Below, piece by piece: positions 1 through 7,139 of a stretch of DNA of 9,360 bases (positions are counted from its first letter, which is position 1; every line of letters begins with the position of its first letter). This DNA comes from an uncultured Faecalibacterium sp. (GTDB taxonomy: Bacteria > Bacillota > Clostridia > Oscillospirales > Ruminococcaceae): NCBI GenBank assembly GCA_934561485.1, contig CAKTGS010000078.1, positions 1-9,360 on the forward strand, given 5' to 3'. The notes under the pieces are model-generated. The model was given only the letters and a program-made list of their open reading frames with translations. It had not been told where the DNA came from and did not search any database. The translations under genes and the position numbers were made by a program.

Positions 1-171
1 CTCATCACCATTGTGTGCAGCTTCCTCATGGGGCTGTATGTGCCCCTGTGCAAGCAGTTCTTCTCCCCGGCGGTGTATAACGTGCTGATCACGGTGATCA
101 ACGGCGGCGTGCAGATGGTGATCTATTTCCCCATTTACAAGATCATTTTCCCGGAGGGTGAAGCCAAATGA
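1..171 (+). CDS. C-terminal end of an integral membrane protein (5' part outside window)
   Basis: Frame 1 is open from the window edge to a TGA at 169-171 and gives the last 56 residues of a protein. The fragment is strongly hydrophobic: one segment near residues 1-17, a second near residues 27-50 (ending VIYFPIYKIIF), then a short charged tail, PEGEAK. This fits the last one or two membrane helices of a transporter or similar protein. I cannot name the family. The ending loosely resembles ECF-transporter S components, but a permease of another class is equally possible. Its stop overlaps the start of the glycoside hydrolase gene (ATGA), so the two genes are translationally coupled and probably co-transcribed. 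If this is a sugar permease it would feed the hydrolase, but nothing visible proves that. Confidence 0.75.
   Translation, partial: LITIVCSFLMGLYVPLCKQFFSPAVYNVLITVINGGVQMVIYFPIYKIIFPEGEAK
153..158 (+). promoter_or_regulatory. Ribosome binding site of the GH3 gene, inside the upstream gene
   Basis: GGAGGG lies nine bases before the ATG at 168 and within the last codons of the upstream membrane-protein gene. With the four-base ATGA overlap this supports the start at 168 and coupled translation. Confidence 0.7.
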
Positions 172-2609
172 AACACGCAGACGTGATCGCAACCCTTTCT
201 CTGCTGGAAAAATGCGCCCTGCTTTCCGGTTCCACCGTGTTCGAGACCCACGCTCTGCCGGGCCGGGGCATCCCGGCCATCTGGCTGTCGGACGGCCCCA
301 ACGGCCTGCGCAAGCAGGCAGGCCCGGCAGACCACCTGGGCCTGAACCCCTCGGAACCGGCTACCTGCTTCCCCACAGCGGCCACCGTGGCCAACAGCTG
401 GGACCCCGCCCTGGGCGAGGAGATCGGCAAGGCCCTGGGCGAGGAGACCGCTTCCTACAGCGTCAACGTGATCCTTGGCCCGGGCCTGAACACCAAGCGC
501 AGCCCCCTGTGCGGCCGCGACTTTGAGTATTTCTCCGAAGATCCCTACCTTTCCGGCAAGCTGGCAGCCGGTTATGTGCGCGGCATCCAGTCCGTGGGGG
601 TGTCGGCCTGCCCCAAGCATTTTGCCGCCAACAGCCAGGAGCTGCGCCGCATGGCCAGCAACAGCGTGCTGGACGAGCGCACCCTGCGGGAGCTGTATCT
701 CACTGGGTTTGAAATTGCAGTCAAAGAGGGCCGACCCAAGTGCATCATGACCTCCTACAACCGGGTCAACGGCACCTACGCCAACGAGAACCACCACCTG
801 CTGCAGGACATCCTGCACGGGGAGTGGGGCTACGAGGGTGCAGTGGTCACCGACTGGGGCGGTTCCAACGACCATGTGGAGGGCGTGCGCGAAGGCTCCA
901 CACTGGAAATGCCGGCCTCCGGCTTTGGCTCTGCCAAGCGGCTGATGCAGGCCGTGGAGGAAGGCCGCCTGCCGGAGTCCGCCGTGGACGCCCGGGTGGA
1001 CGAGCTGCTGGAACTGGTGTTCAGCACGGACGCCGCCGTGCAGAAAGCTCCGAAGCACTTTGACGAGGAAGCCCACCATGCACTGGCCCGCCGCGCTGCC
1101 GCCGAGAGCGTAGTGCTGCTGAAAAACGAGGACGCCATCCTGCCCCTGAAACCGGAGCAGACCGTGGCCCTCATCGGCGATTTTGCCCAGACGCCCCGCT
1201 ATCAGGGGGCTGGGTCCAGCTCGGTGAACCCCACCCGGGTGGATACCCTGAAAGAAGCCGCCGAAGCGGATGCCATTTCGCTGGCAGGCTTCTGCACCGG
1301 GTACGAGCGCAGCGGCAAGCCCAACCCCGCCTTTGTGGAGGAAGCCGCTGCCCTGGCCCGCAAAGCGGATGTGGCAGTGCTCTGCATCGGTCTGGATGAA
1401 TCCAGCGAGAGCGAGGGTCTGGACCGCAGCCACATCGGCATCCCGGAAAATCAGAAGCAGCTGCTGGAAGCCGTGGCTCAGGCCAACGAAAACCTTGTGG
1501 TGGTGCTGAGCGCGGGCAGCGTGGTAGAGACCGGCTGGGTCAGCCATTGCAAGGCTGTGCTGCACGCCTATCTGGGCGGGCAGGCCGGTGCCGGTGCCAT
1601 CATGGATGTGCTCACCGGCCGGGTAAACCCCAGCGGTAAGCTGGCCGAGACCCTGCCTCTGACCTACGAGGACAGCCCCGCCGCCCGGTATTTCCCGGGG
1701 GAACATCAGAACGTGGAGTACCGCGAGGGCCTGTACGTGGGCTACCGCTATTACGAGACGGCCCATGTGCCGGTGCGGTACCCCTTCGGCTACGGCCTGA
1801 GCTATACCACCTTTGCATATTCGGATTTGAAGGCAACTGCGGATAAGGTGACCTTTACCATCACCAACACCGGCTCCCGCGCCGGTGCCGAGATCGCCCA
1901 GCTGTATGTGGCCAAGGCCGGTGCCGCCATTTTCCGTCCGGAAAAGGAGCTGAAAGGCTTTGCCAAGGTGTTCCTGCAGGCAGGGGAGAGCACAACGGTT
2001 ACCATTCCGTTGGACGATAAGGCCTTCCGCTACTGGAACGTAAAAACCAGCCGGTGGGAAGTGGAAGGCGGTGCCTATCAGCTGCTGGTGGGCGCCAGTG
2101 TGCAGGACATCCGCCTGACAGCCGAGGTGTCCGTGCAGGGCACCGGTGCGCCGGACCCCTACACCGGAAAAAATGTGCAGTGCTACCGCACCGCTGACAT
2201 CAAAAACGTGCCGGATGCGGAATTTGAGGCCCTGCTGGGCCATGTCCTCCCGGAAGATAAGCCCCACATTGATCAGACCATGACCCTGGGCGAACTGAAC
2301 CACAGCCGCAGCCCCCTGTGCTGGCTGGTCTGGGCGGTGCTGCACACCCTGCTCAAGCGCAGCTCCCGCGGGGGCACACCGAACCTGAACCTGCTGTTCC
2401 AGTATAACATGCCCATCCGTGCTCTGGCCCAGATGACCGGCGGTGCCGTGGGGCAGGAGACCGTGGACGGCATTGTGATGGAAGCCAGAGGCTTCTGGAT
2501 CATCGGCCTGGTGCGGGCCATCATCGGCTTTGCCCAGAACGCCGCCTGCAACCGCCGCTACCGCGCCCGGCTGGACGCCCTGCAAACCGGCGGCGCACAA
2601 AAATCCTGA
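168..2609 (+). CDS. Glycoside hydrolase family 3 protein, beta-glucosidase type
   Basis: This 813-residue GH3 enzyme should hydrolyse terminal beta-linked (or related) sugars from oligosaccharides by a retaining mechanism. Residues about 1-280 form the barrel domain, with SDGPNG at 41-46, a KH pair at 150-151 and VVTDWGG at 226-232, whose Asp229 is the expected nucleophile. Residues about 310-500 form the alpha/beta sandwich, and SEGLDR (415-420) supplies the likely acid/base Glu416. YPFGYGLSYTTF near 538-549 leads into a fibronectin-III-like domain at about 560-655. Beyond residue 690 there is an extra 120-residue tail with hydrophobic patches at about 716-729 and 776-789. No signal peptide is visible, so it is probably cytoplasmic and acts on imported sugars. 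The start is set by the GGAGGG site and the ATGA overlap. Family and catalytic residues are clear; the exact substrate (beta-glucoside, beta-xyloside or other) cannot be read from sequence alone. Confidence 0.95.
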   Translation: MKHADVIATLSLLEKCALLSGSTVFETHALPGRGIPAIWLSDGPNGLRKQAGPADHLGLNPSEPATCFPTAATVANSWDPALGEEIGKALGEETASYSVNVILGPGLNTKRSPLCGRDFEYFSEDPYLSGKLAAGYVRGIQSVGVSACPKHFAANSQELRRMASNSVLDERTLRELYLTGFEIAVKEGRPKCIMTSYNRVNGTYANENHHLLQDILHGEWGYEGAVVTDWGGSNDHVEGVREGSTLEMPASGFGSAKRLMQAVEEGRLPESAVDARVDELLELVFSTDAAVQKAPKHFDEEAHHALARRAAAESVVLLKNEDAILPLKPEQTVALIGDFAQTPRYQGAGSSSVNPTRVDTLKEAAEADAISLAGFCTGYERSGKPNPAFVEEAAALARKADVAVLCIGLDESSESEGLDRSHIGIPENQKQLLEAVAQANENLVVVLSAGSVVETGWVSHCKAVLHAYLGGQAGAGAIMDVLTGRVNPSGKLAETLPLTYEDSPAARYFPGEHQNVEYREGLYVGYRYYETAHVPVRYPFGYGLSYTTFAYSDLKATADKVTFTITNTGSRAGAEIAQLYVAKAGAAIFRPEKELKGFAKVFLQAGESTTVTIPLDDKAFRYWNVKTSRWEVEGGAYQLLVGASVQDIRLTAEVSVQGTGAPDPYTGKNVQCYRTADIKNVPDAEFEALLGHVLPEDKPHIDQTMTLGELNHSRSPLCWLVWAVLHTLLKRSSRGGTPNLNLLFQYNMPIRALAQMTGGAVGQETVDGIVMEARGFWIIGLVRAIIGFAQNAACNRRYRARLDALQTGGAQKS

Positions 2610-2640
2610 GTGTTTCCCGGAATTTTCTCCTTCATTTAAG

Positions 2641-2680
2641 CAAACAGCCCCCGGTTCTGCGTGAGCCGGGGGCTGTTTGT
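2641..2680. terminator. Bidirectional terminator between the GH3 and acetyltransferase genes
   Basis: A perfect 14-bp stem (2641-2654 with 2666-2679) encloses an 11-base loop. The base of the stem is A/T-rich on both sides (CAAACAG / CTGTTTG), giving a modest T-rich tail in each direction. It sits between convergent genes ending at 2609 (+) and 2688 (-), so it probably ends both transcripts. No long U-run follows, so termination could be partial. Confidence 0.75.
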
Positions 2681-2687
2681 AGCTGGT

Positions 2688-3248
2688 TCAGTACGTATAG
2701 GGCTGCACCGGGGGCTGGTCGGCTTTGTGCTCGCCGATGATCTTTTCCATCCAGACCATGTCGTACCAACGGCCGAACTTATACCCGCAATTGCGGAAGG
2801 TGCCGCACAGCGCAAAGCCCAGGTGCGCGTGGAACTGGGCGCTGTTTTTGGTCAGGTATTCGTCCTCCACCTGGGGGCAGCCGATGCAGGCGTACAGGTT
2901 CAGGATGCCCATGGCCTGCAGGCGGCTGGCCAGCGCCTCGTACAGGGTGCGGCCCATGCCGCACTTCTGGGCATTGTGGTCCAGGTAGATGGTCAGTTCG
3001 CAGGCCCAGTCGTAGGCGGCGCGGCCCACAAACGGCCCGGCGTAGGCGTAGCCTTCGATGCAGCCGTCCTTTTCGATCACAAGGTAGGGGTACTTCTGCA
3101 TGGTGCGGCGCATCCGGCCCTCAAATTCTTCCAGTGAGGGCACGTCATATTCAAAGGTGATGACCGTGTGCTCCACGTACCAGGCGTAAATTTCCAGAAT
3201 GCGGGGTGCATCCGCCAAAGATGCATTCCGCACCGTAATATTCTGCAT
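2688..3248 (-). CDS. GNAT N-acetyltransferase, phosphinothricin/methionine-sulfoximine acetyltransferase type
   Basis: This 186-residue single-domain GNAT protein transfers an acetyl group from acetyl-CoA to an amine. The acetyl-CoA loop is visible as QKCGMG (94-99, matching Q/RxxGxG/A) after the beta-strand ELTIYLD. The C-terminal block GFALCGTFRNCGYKFGRWYD (144-163) is the hallmark of the Pat/Bar/YncA group (COG1247), whose members acetylate phosphinothricin, methionine sulfoximine/sulfone or related small amines. The native substrate here is unknown, and detoxification or amino-acid-analogue acetylation is only a family-based guess. An in-frame ATG exists eight codons upstream (3272), but AGGGAG placed eight bases before 3248 favours the shorter form. 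It has its own extended -10 promoter, diverges from the symporter gene, and converges on the GH3 gene. Confidence 0.9.
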   Translation of the reverse strand: MQNITVRNASLADAPRILEIYAWYVEHTVITFEYDVPSLEEFEGRMRRTMQKYPYLVIEKDGCIEGYAYAGPFVGRAAYDWACELTIYLDHNAQKCGMGRTLYEALASRLQAMGILNLYACIGCPQVEDEYLTKNSAQFHAHLGFALCGTFRNCGYKFGRWYDMVWMEKIIGEHKADQPPVQPYTY

Positions 3249-3256
3249 AAAAACAT

Positions 3257-3262
3257 CTCCCT
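3257..3262 (-). promoter_or_regulatory. Ribosome binding site deciding the acetyltransferase start
   Basis: On the - strand AGGGAG ends eight bases before the ATG at 3248. The upstream in-frame ATG at 3272 has no comparable site, so 3248 is the preferred start. Confidence 0.7.
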
Positions 3263-3291
3263 GTAGGTGCAAAGTGTGGGAAGCTGCCCTG

Positions 3292-3300
3292 ATTATAGCA
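3292..3300 (-). promoter_or_regulatory. Extended -10 promoter for the acetyltransferase gene
   Basis: The - strand reads TGCTATAAT (3300 to 3292), a consensus TATAAT with the TGn extension. No good -35 box is found 16-18 bases upstream, as is common for extended -10 promoters. Transcription would start near 3285, leaving a leader of about 37 bases before the ATG at 3248. Confidence 0.65.
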
Positions 3301-3308
3301 TAGAATGC

Positions 3309-3337
3309 TTTACTTTGCTACTTTACTGTGGTAAAAT
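3309..3337 (+). promoter_or_regulatory. Sigma-A promoter for the symporter gene
   Basis: TTTACT (3309-3314) and TAAAAT (3332-3337) are separated by 17 bases, giving a start near 3344 and a leader of about 50 bases. The spacer and -10 contain a short inverted repeat, TTTAC-TGTG-GTAAA (3322-3335), that could be an operator. The region is clearly more AT-rich than the flanking genes. Confidence 0.6.
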
Positions 3338-3380
3338 AGTGGCATCTTTTTTCGCACTGCGGCGGAAAAAGCCGAATGAG

Positions 3381-3386
3381 AGGGGG
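3381..3386 (+). promoter_or_regulatory. Ribosome binding site deciding the symporter start
   Basis: AGGGGG lies seven bases before the ATG at 3394. An in-frame ATG at 3376 would put this site inside the coding region, so 3394 is preferred. Confidence 0.7.
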
Positions 3387-3393
3387 AACCTAT

Positions 3394-4911
3394 ATGACGA
3401 ATGTCTGCATCATTGCCACCATTGTGGTGTACCTGGTGGGGATGCTGCTGGTGGGCTTTGCCTACAGCAAGTCCAACGAGGACAGCACCGATTTTTACCT
3501 GGGCGGCCGCAAGATGGGGCCGCTGGTCACTGCCATGAGCGCCGAGGCCAGTGATATGTCCAGCTGGCTGCTGATGGGAATGCCGGGCCTGGCCTACCTT
3601 ACCGGCATTGCATCTCCGGGCTGGACGGCCATCGGCCTGGCCCTGGGCACCTGGCTGAACTGGCTCATCGTGGCCCGGCGGCTGCGGCGCTACTCGGCCA
3701 ACCTGGACGCCATTACGGTGCCGCAGTTTTTGTCCCTGCGGTTCCACGACCAGCGCAACCTGCTCAACGCCCTGGGCGCGGTGATCATCATTGTGTTCTT
3801 TGTGCCCTATACAGCGTCCGGCTTTGCGGCCTGCGGCAAGCTGTTCCACAGTCTGTTCGGGGTGGACTACATGGCCGCCATGATCGTATCGGCGCTGATC
3901 ATTGTGGGGTATACCATTCTGGGCGGCTTCCGGGCCGTGACCACCACCGACCTGATCCAGTCCGTGGTTATGAGCGTGGCGCTGATCGCTGTGCTGATGT
4001 ACGGCATTGGTGTGGCGGGCGGCTGGGGTGCCGTGATGGAAAATGCCCACAGTCTTTCCGGCTACCTGACCATGGCGGCCAGCCACAACGCTTCCACCGG
4101 CACGGCTGCCTCTTACAGCCTGCTGGATATCGTATCCACCATGGCATGGGGCCTGGGCTACTTTGGAATGCCGCACATCCTGCTGCGCTTCATGGCCATT
4201 GAGGACGAAAAAAAGCTGGTGCTCAGCCGCCGCATTGCCAGCGTGTGGGTGGTGATCGCCATGACGGCGTCCATCATCATCGGCGTGGTGGGCCTGGGTA
4301 TGACCAAGGCCGGGGTGCTGGAATTCCTCTCCGGCTCTTCCAGCGAGACGCTGATCGTGCGCATTGCCAGCCTCATTGCACAGCACGGTGTGCTGGCGGC
4401 GGTGCTGGCGGGCCTGATCCTGGCGGGCATTCTGGCTGCCACCATGTCCACGGCGGACAGCCAGATGCTGGCAGCAGCGTCCAGTGTGTCCCAGAACATC
4501 CTGCAGGAGTTCGGCCACATGAAGCTGACCGAGAAGCAGAGCCTGTTTGCGGCCCGGCTCACCATCATCTGCGTCAGCGTGGTGGGCGTGGTGCTGGCCC
4601 GGGACCCGGACTCCAGCGTGTTCGGCATTGTCAGCTTTGCGTGGGCCGGTTTTGGCGGCGCGTTCGGTGCCGTGGTGCTGTGCGCACTGTTCTGGAAGCG
4701 CTGCAACTGGCAGGGCGCTCTGGCCGGGATGCTCTGCGGCGGCCTGATGGTGTTTGTGTGGAAGTACCTCATCAGCCCTCTGGGCGGCGTGTTCGGCATC
4801 TACGAGCTGCTGCCGGCCTTCCTGTTCTCGCTGGCGGCCTGCGTGGTGGTCAGCCTGGCAACCCCGGCCCCCTCGGCGGAGATCGAAGCCGAATTTGAGG
4901 CGGCAAAATAA
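3394..4911 (+). CDS. putP: Sodium/proline symporter (sodium:solute symporter family)
   Basis: This 505-residue membrane protein matches PutP in length and sequence. It should import L-proline together with Na+ across the cytoplasmic membrane (SSS family, TC 2.A.21, LeuT fold). STDFYLGGRKMGP near 31-43 and SAEASDMSSWLLMGMPG at 49-65 are the PutP-type first and second helices; Asp54 corresponds to the essential Asp55 of E. coli PutP. LAAILAATMSTADSQ-like sequence near 343-357 carries Ser352 and Thr353, matching the Na+ ligands Ser340/Thr341. About twelve or thirteen hydrophobic segments are spread to residue 490, followed by a short acidic tail (EIEAEFEAAK). It is monocistronic: its own promoter lies upstream and a terminator hairpin follows 15 bases after the stop. 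Proline is the best-supported substrate, though other SSS substrates cannot be excluded. Confidence 0.93.
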   Translation: MTNVCIIATIVVYLVGMLLVGFAYSKSNEDSTDFYLGGRKMGPLVTAMSAEASDMSSWLLMGMPGLAYLTGIASPGWTAIGLALGTWLNWLIVARRLRRYSANLDAITVPQFLSLRFHDQRNLLNALGAVIIIVFFVPYTASGFAACGKLFHSLFGVDYMAAMIVSALIIVGYTILGGFRAVTTTDLIQSVVMSVALIAVLMYGIGVAGGWGAVMENAHSLSGYLTMAASHNASTGTAASYSLLDIVSTMAWGLGYFGMPHILLRFMAIEDEKKLVLSRRIASVWVVIAMTASIIIGVVGLGMTKAGVLEFLSGSSSETLIVRIASLIAQHGVLAAVLAGLILAGILAATMSTADSQMLAAASSVSQNILQEFGHMKLTEKQSLFAARLTIICVSVVGVVLARDPDSSVFGIVSFAWAGFGGAFGAVVLCALFWKRCNWQGALAGMLCGGLMVFVWKYLISPLGGVFGIYELLPAFLFSLAACVVVSLATPAPSAEIEAEFEAAK

Positions 4912-4925
4912 AGAATCGCCCCAAC

Positions 4926-4961
4926 AAAAAGGCTCGCTGCCATTGGCAGCGAGCCTTTTTT
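4926..4961. terminator. Bidirectional rho-independent terminator between putP and thrS
   Basis: An 11-bp perfect GC-rich stem (4931-4941 with 4945-4955) with an ATT loop is flanked by five A on the left (4926-4930) and six T on the right (4956-4961). It is a textbook intrinsic terminator for putP on the + strand and, in mirror, for thrS on the - strand, whose stop is at 4987-4989. Confidence 0.95.
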
Positions 4962-4986
4962 GCGGAACAGCCCGGGGCGGTTTGCC

Positions 4987-6771
4987 TTACAGGCTGCGGT
5001 TCTTGATTTCAGTGGTCACCTTGGCAATGAACTCGTCCAGCTCCATCGTGGTGGTCTCGCCCTTGCGATCACGCACGGAGATGTTGCCGGCCTCGGCCTC
5101 CTTGGCACCCAGCACCAGCATATAGGGCACACGGTCCACCTGCTGTGCGGCGCGGATCTTGTAGCCGATCTTCTGGTTGTCATCATCCAGCACCACGCGG
5201 ACACCGGCTTCGGCCAGCTTCTCGGTCACATCCTGGGCGTAGTCCAGGGTCTTTTCGGACACGGGCAGCACCTTGACCTGGGTGGGAGCCAGCCAGGTGG
5301 GGAACTTGCCCTTGGTCTCTTCGATCAGGTAGGCCATGAAGCGGTCCAGAGAGCCCAGGATGGCGCGGTGCAGCACCACGGGGGTCTTTTCGGAGCCATC
5401 CTTGTCTACATAGGTCAGGTGGAACTTTGCAGGCAGGCAGAAGTCCAGCTGGCAGGTGGACAGGGTGTACTCGGCACCCACGGCGGGCTTCACGTTCACG
5501 TCCAGCTTCGGGCCGTAGAAGGCAGCCTCGCCGATCTCCTCGGTGAAGTGGATGCCCAGCTCGGTCAGCACTTCGCGCAGGGCCTGCTCTGCATGGTTCC
5601 ACATGGCATCGTCATCGTGGTACTTCTTCTTATCGGCAGGATCACGCAGGCTCAGCACGCAGCGGTAATCGGTGATGTTGAAATCCTTGTAGGTCTCAAA
5701 GATCAGGTCGCACACGTTTGCGACCTCGCTCTTGATCTGCTCCGGAGTGCAGAACAGGTGAGCATCGTTCTGGCAGAAGTGACGGCCGCGCTCGATGCCC
5801 TTCAGGGTGCCGGAGGACTCGTAACGGAAATCGTGGGCGATCTCACCGATGCGCATGGGCAGGTCACGGTAAGAATGGGGACGATTTGCGTAGATCATCA
5901 TGTGGTGGGGGCAGTTCATGGGGCGCAGAACGTAGCTCTCGCCCTCCATCTCCATGGCGGGGAACATGTTCTCGCGGTAGTGATCCCAGTGACCGGAGGT
6001 CTTATACAGGTTCACAGTGCCGATGCAGGGAGTCATAACGTGCAGATAGCCGCGTGCACGCTCCTTCTCCTTGATATAGTTCTCCAGCTCCTGCCAGACG
6101 GTGTAGCCTGCGGGCAGGAACATGGGCAGGCCGCGGCCCACCAGATCATCGGTCATGAACAGGCCCATCTCCTTGCCGATCTTGCGGTGATCGCGCTCAC
6201 GGGCCTCCTGCTGCTCCTTCTCCCAGGCGTCCAGCTCTTCCTGATTGCGGAAGGCCACGCCGTTGATACGGGTCAGCATCTTGTTTTCCTTGTCGTTCTT
6301 CCAGTATGCGCCGGACTGCTGGGTGATCTTGAAGGCCTTCAGCGCCTTGGTGTAGGTCAGGTGGGGTCCGATGCACATATCCACATACTCGCCCTGCTGG
6401 AAGAAGCTGAACTCGGTCTCATCGGCCAGATCAGCCATGTGCTCGATCTTGTACTTCTCCTGGCGGTCCTCCATCAGCTTCACGGCCTCGGCACGGGGCA
6501 GGATGAAGGGCTTGATGGGCAGGTTCTCCTTGACGATCTTGCGCATCTCTTTTTCGATGTTGGCCAGATCTTCATCGCTCAGCTTGGTGTCGCCCAGATC
6601 CACGTCATAGTAGAAGCCGTTCTCGGTGGCAGGGCCGAAGGCGAAGTCGGCCTGGGGGTACAGGCGCTTGATGGCCTGAGCCATGATGTGGGCTGCGGTG
6701 TGGCGGATCACATGCAGTTCCTGGTCCTGCGGGCACTCGTCCACATGGCCGTCCTTATAAATGATCTTCAT
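4987..6771 (-). CDS. thrS: Threonine--tRNA ligase lacking most of the N-terminal TGS domain
   Basis: This 594-residue class II synthetase charges tRNA-Thr with threonine in the cytoplasm. The editing domain begins almost at once: HTAAH (His24, His28) and DMCIGPH (Cys133, His137) match the E. coli editing residues His73, His77, Cys182 and His186. The catalytic domain shows motif 2 (HDFRYESSGTLKGIERGRHF, 313-332) and the zinc ligands Cys287 (MNCPHH), His338 (NDAHLF) and His468 (VVLHRAILG, motif 3). The anticodon-binding domain covers about 495-594. E. coli ThrRS has about 49 more residues before the first editing His, so the TGS (N1) domain is reduced to a stub of about 20 residues. The start at 6771 is set by AAGGAG eight bases upstream; the longer in-frame start at 6831 lies inside the leader terminator. 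Expression should depend on the T-box leader just upstream. Confidence 0.97.
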   Translation of the reverse strand: MKIIYKDGHVDECPQDQELHVIRHTAAHIMAQAIKRLYPQADFAFGPATENGFYYDVDLGDTKLSDEDLANIEKEMRKIVKENLPIKPFILPRAEAVKLMEDRQEKYKIEHMADLADETEFSFFQQGEYVDMCIGPHLTYTKALKAFKITQQSGAYWKNDKENKMLTRINGVAFRNQEELDAWEKEQQEARERDHRKIGKEMGLFMTDDLVGRGLPMFLPAGYTVWQELENYIKEKERARGYLHVMTPCIGTVNLYKTSGHWDHYRENMFPAMEMEGESYVLRPMNCPHHMMIYANRPHSYRDLPMRIGEIAHDFRYESSGTLKGIERGRHFCQNDAHLFCTPEQIKSEVANVCDLIFETYKDFNITDYRCVLSLRDPADKKKYHDDDAMWNHAEQALREVLTELGIHFTEEIGEAAFYGPKLDVNVKPAVGAEYTLSTCQLDFCLPAKFHLTYVDKDGSEKTPVVLHRAILGSLDRFMAYLIEETKGKFPTWLAPTQVKVLPVSEKTLDYAQDVTEKLAEAGVRVVLDDDNQKIGYKIRAAQQVDRVPYMLVLGAKEAEAGNISVRDRKGETTTMELDEFIAKVTTEIKNRSL

Positions 6772-6779
6772 GATGCATT

Positions 6780-6785
6780 CTCCTT
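6780..6785 (-). promoter_or_regulatory. Ribosome binding site of thrS
   Basis: The - strand reads AAGGAG eight bases before the ATG at 6771. It lies downstream of the T-box terminator and so is transcribed only on readthrough. It rejects the in-frame upstream start at 6831. Confidence 0.85.
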
Positions 6786-6803
6786 TGACAGATAAAAGAT
6801 ACG

Positions 6804-6845
6804 AAAAAAGCGCTTCATCCCGCACACTCAAACGGGATGAAGCGC
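6804..6845 (-). terminator. T-box-controlled terminator in the thrS leader
   Basis: A perfect 13-bp stem (- strand GCGCTTCATCCCG, 6845-6833, with 6822-6810) and a 10-base loop are followed by six T (6809-6804). The CATCCCG part of the 5' arm (6839-6833) can instead pair with the antiterminator strand, so terminator and antiterminator exclude each other. Confidence 0.93.
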
Positions 6846-7080
6846 CTGAAAAAGTTCAGAAACGTTCCACGGTTCCACCCGAATTGCACGCCAAAGCGTA
6901 CCACTCGCTGTGCTGTAACGGGCGCACCCGGCAGAGGTTCGCCTCTGCACTCTGCGGTGGTAGAAGTCCGGCACATGGCAGGCTGCTTGCAGCACCCGGC
7001 TTGGCGGGGCAGCCCTCTCTGCGGCATGGAGCGCGGGACCTCGGTTTGTCCGCATCATCGCATTCAACAGGATGAAACTA
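6804..7080 (-). promoter_or_regulatory. T-box riboswitch (tRNA-Thr class) controlling thrS
   Basis: The leader shows the parts of a T-box in order. Stem I has a lower helix TGCGG (7054-7050) with CCGCA (6957-6953) and an upper helix GTCC (7039-7036) with GGAC (6969-6966). The 3' side of the internal loop reads TTCTACCA, so the specifier is ACC (6961-6959), a threonine codon, followed by A. A distal AGAGAG-type motif lies at about 7020-7015. Stem III is GCAGAGG-CGAA-CCTCTGC (6948-6931). The T-box is GGGTGGAACCGTGG (6880-6867). Antiterminator strands CGGG (6881-6878) and GTG (6870-6868) flank the TGGAACC bulge and pair with CAT-CCCG (6839-6833), which is the 5' arm of the terminator. Uncharged tRNA-Thr should stabilise the antiterminator and permit thrS transcription. 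The usual AGTA of the specifier-loop 5' side was not found. Confidence 0.93.
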
Positions 7081-7085
7081 CGCTG

Positions 7086-7114
7086 ATTGTAGCACGTCCG
7101 GCACAAAAAATCAA
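7086..7114 (-). promoter_or_regulatory. Sigma-A promoter of the thrS T-box transcript
   Basis: On the - strand TTGATT (7114-7109) and TACAAT (7091-7086) are 17 bases apart, and TGC precedes the -10 as an extended -10 element. The start falls near 7079, just before stem I of the T-box. Confidence 0.85.
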
Positions 7115-7139
7115 GGGACACCGGTGTGAAATTTCTGCC

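Noticed and set aside
135..2600. Very long open frame on the - strand opposite the glycosidase (821 codons)
   Set aside because: It is a GC-rich codon-bias shadow of the GH3 gene. Its translation is low-complexity (Gly, Ala, His, Val rich) without domains, while the + strand has catalytic motifs, a ribosome binding site and operon overlap.
3310..4518. 402-codon - strand frame opposite putP
   Set aside because: Gln/His/Ala-rich shadow of putP codons with no binding site or family motif.
4960..6795. Long + strand open frame opposite thrS
   Set aside because: The translation is repetitive Leu/Gly/Val/His-rich sequence typical of an antisense shadow; the - strand is an unmistakable ThrRS.
6772..6831. 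Longer thrS start 20 codons upstream
   Set aside because: It would begin inside the loop/stem of the leader terminator, and the extra residues do not resemble a TGS domain; AAGGAG points to 6771.
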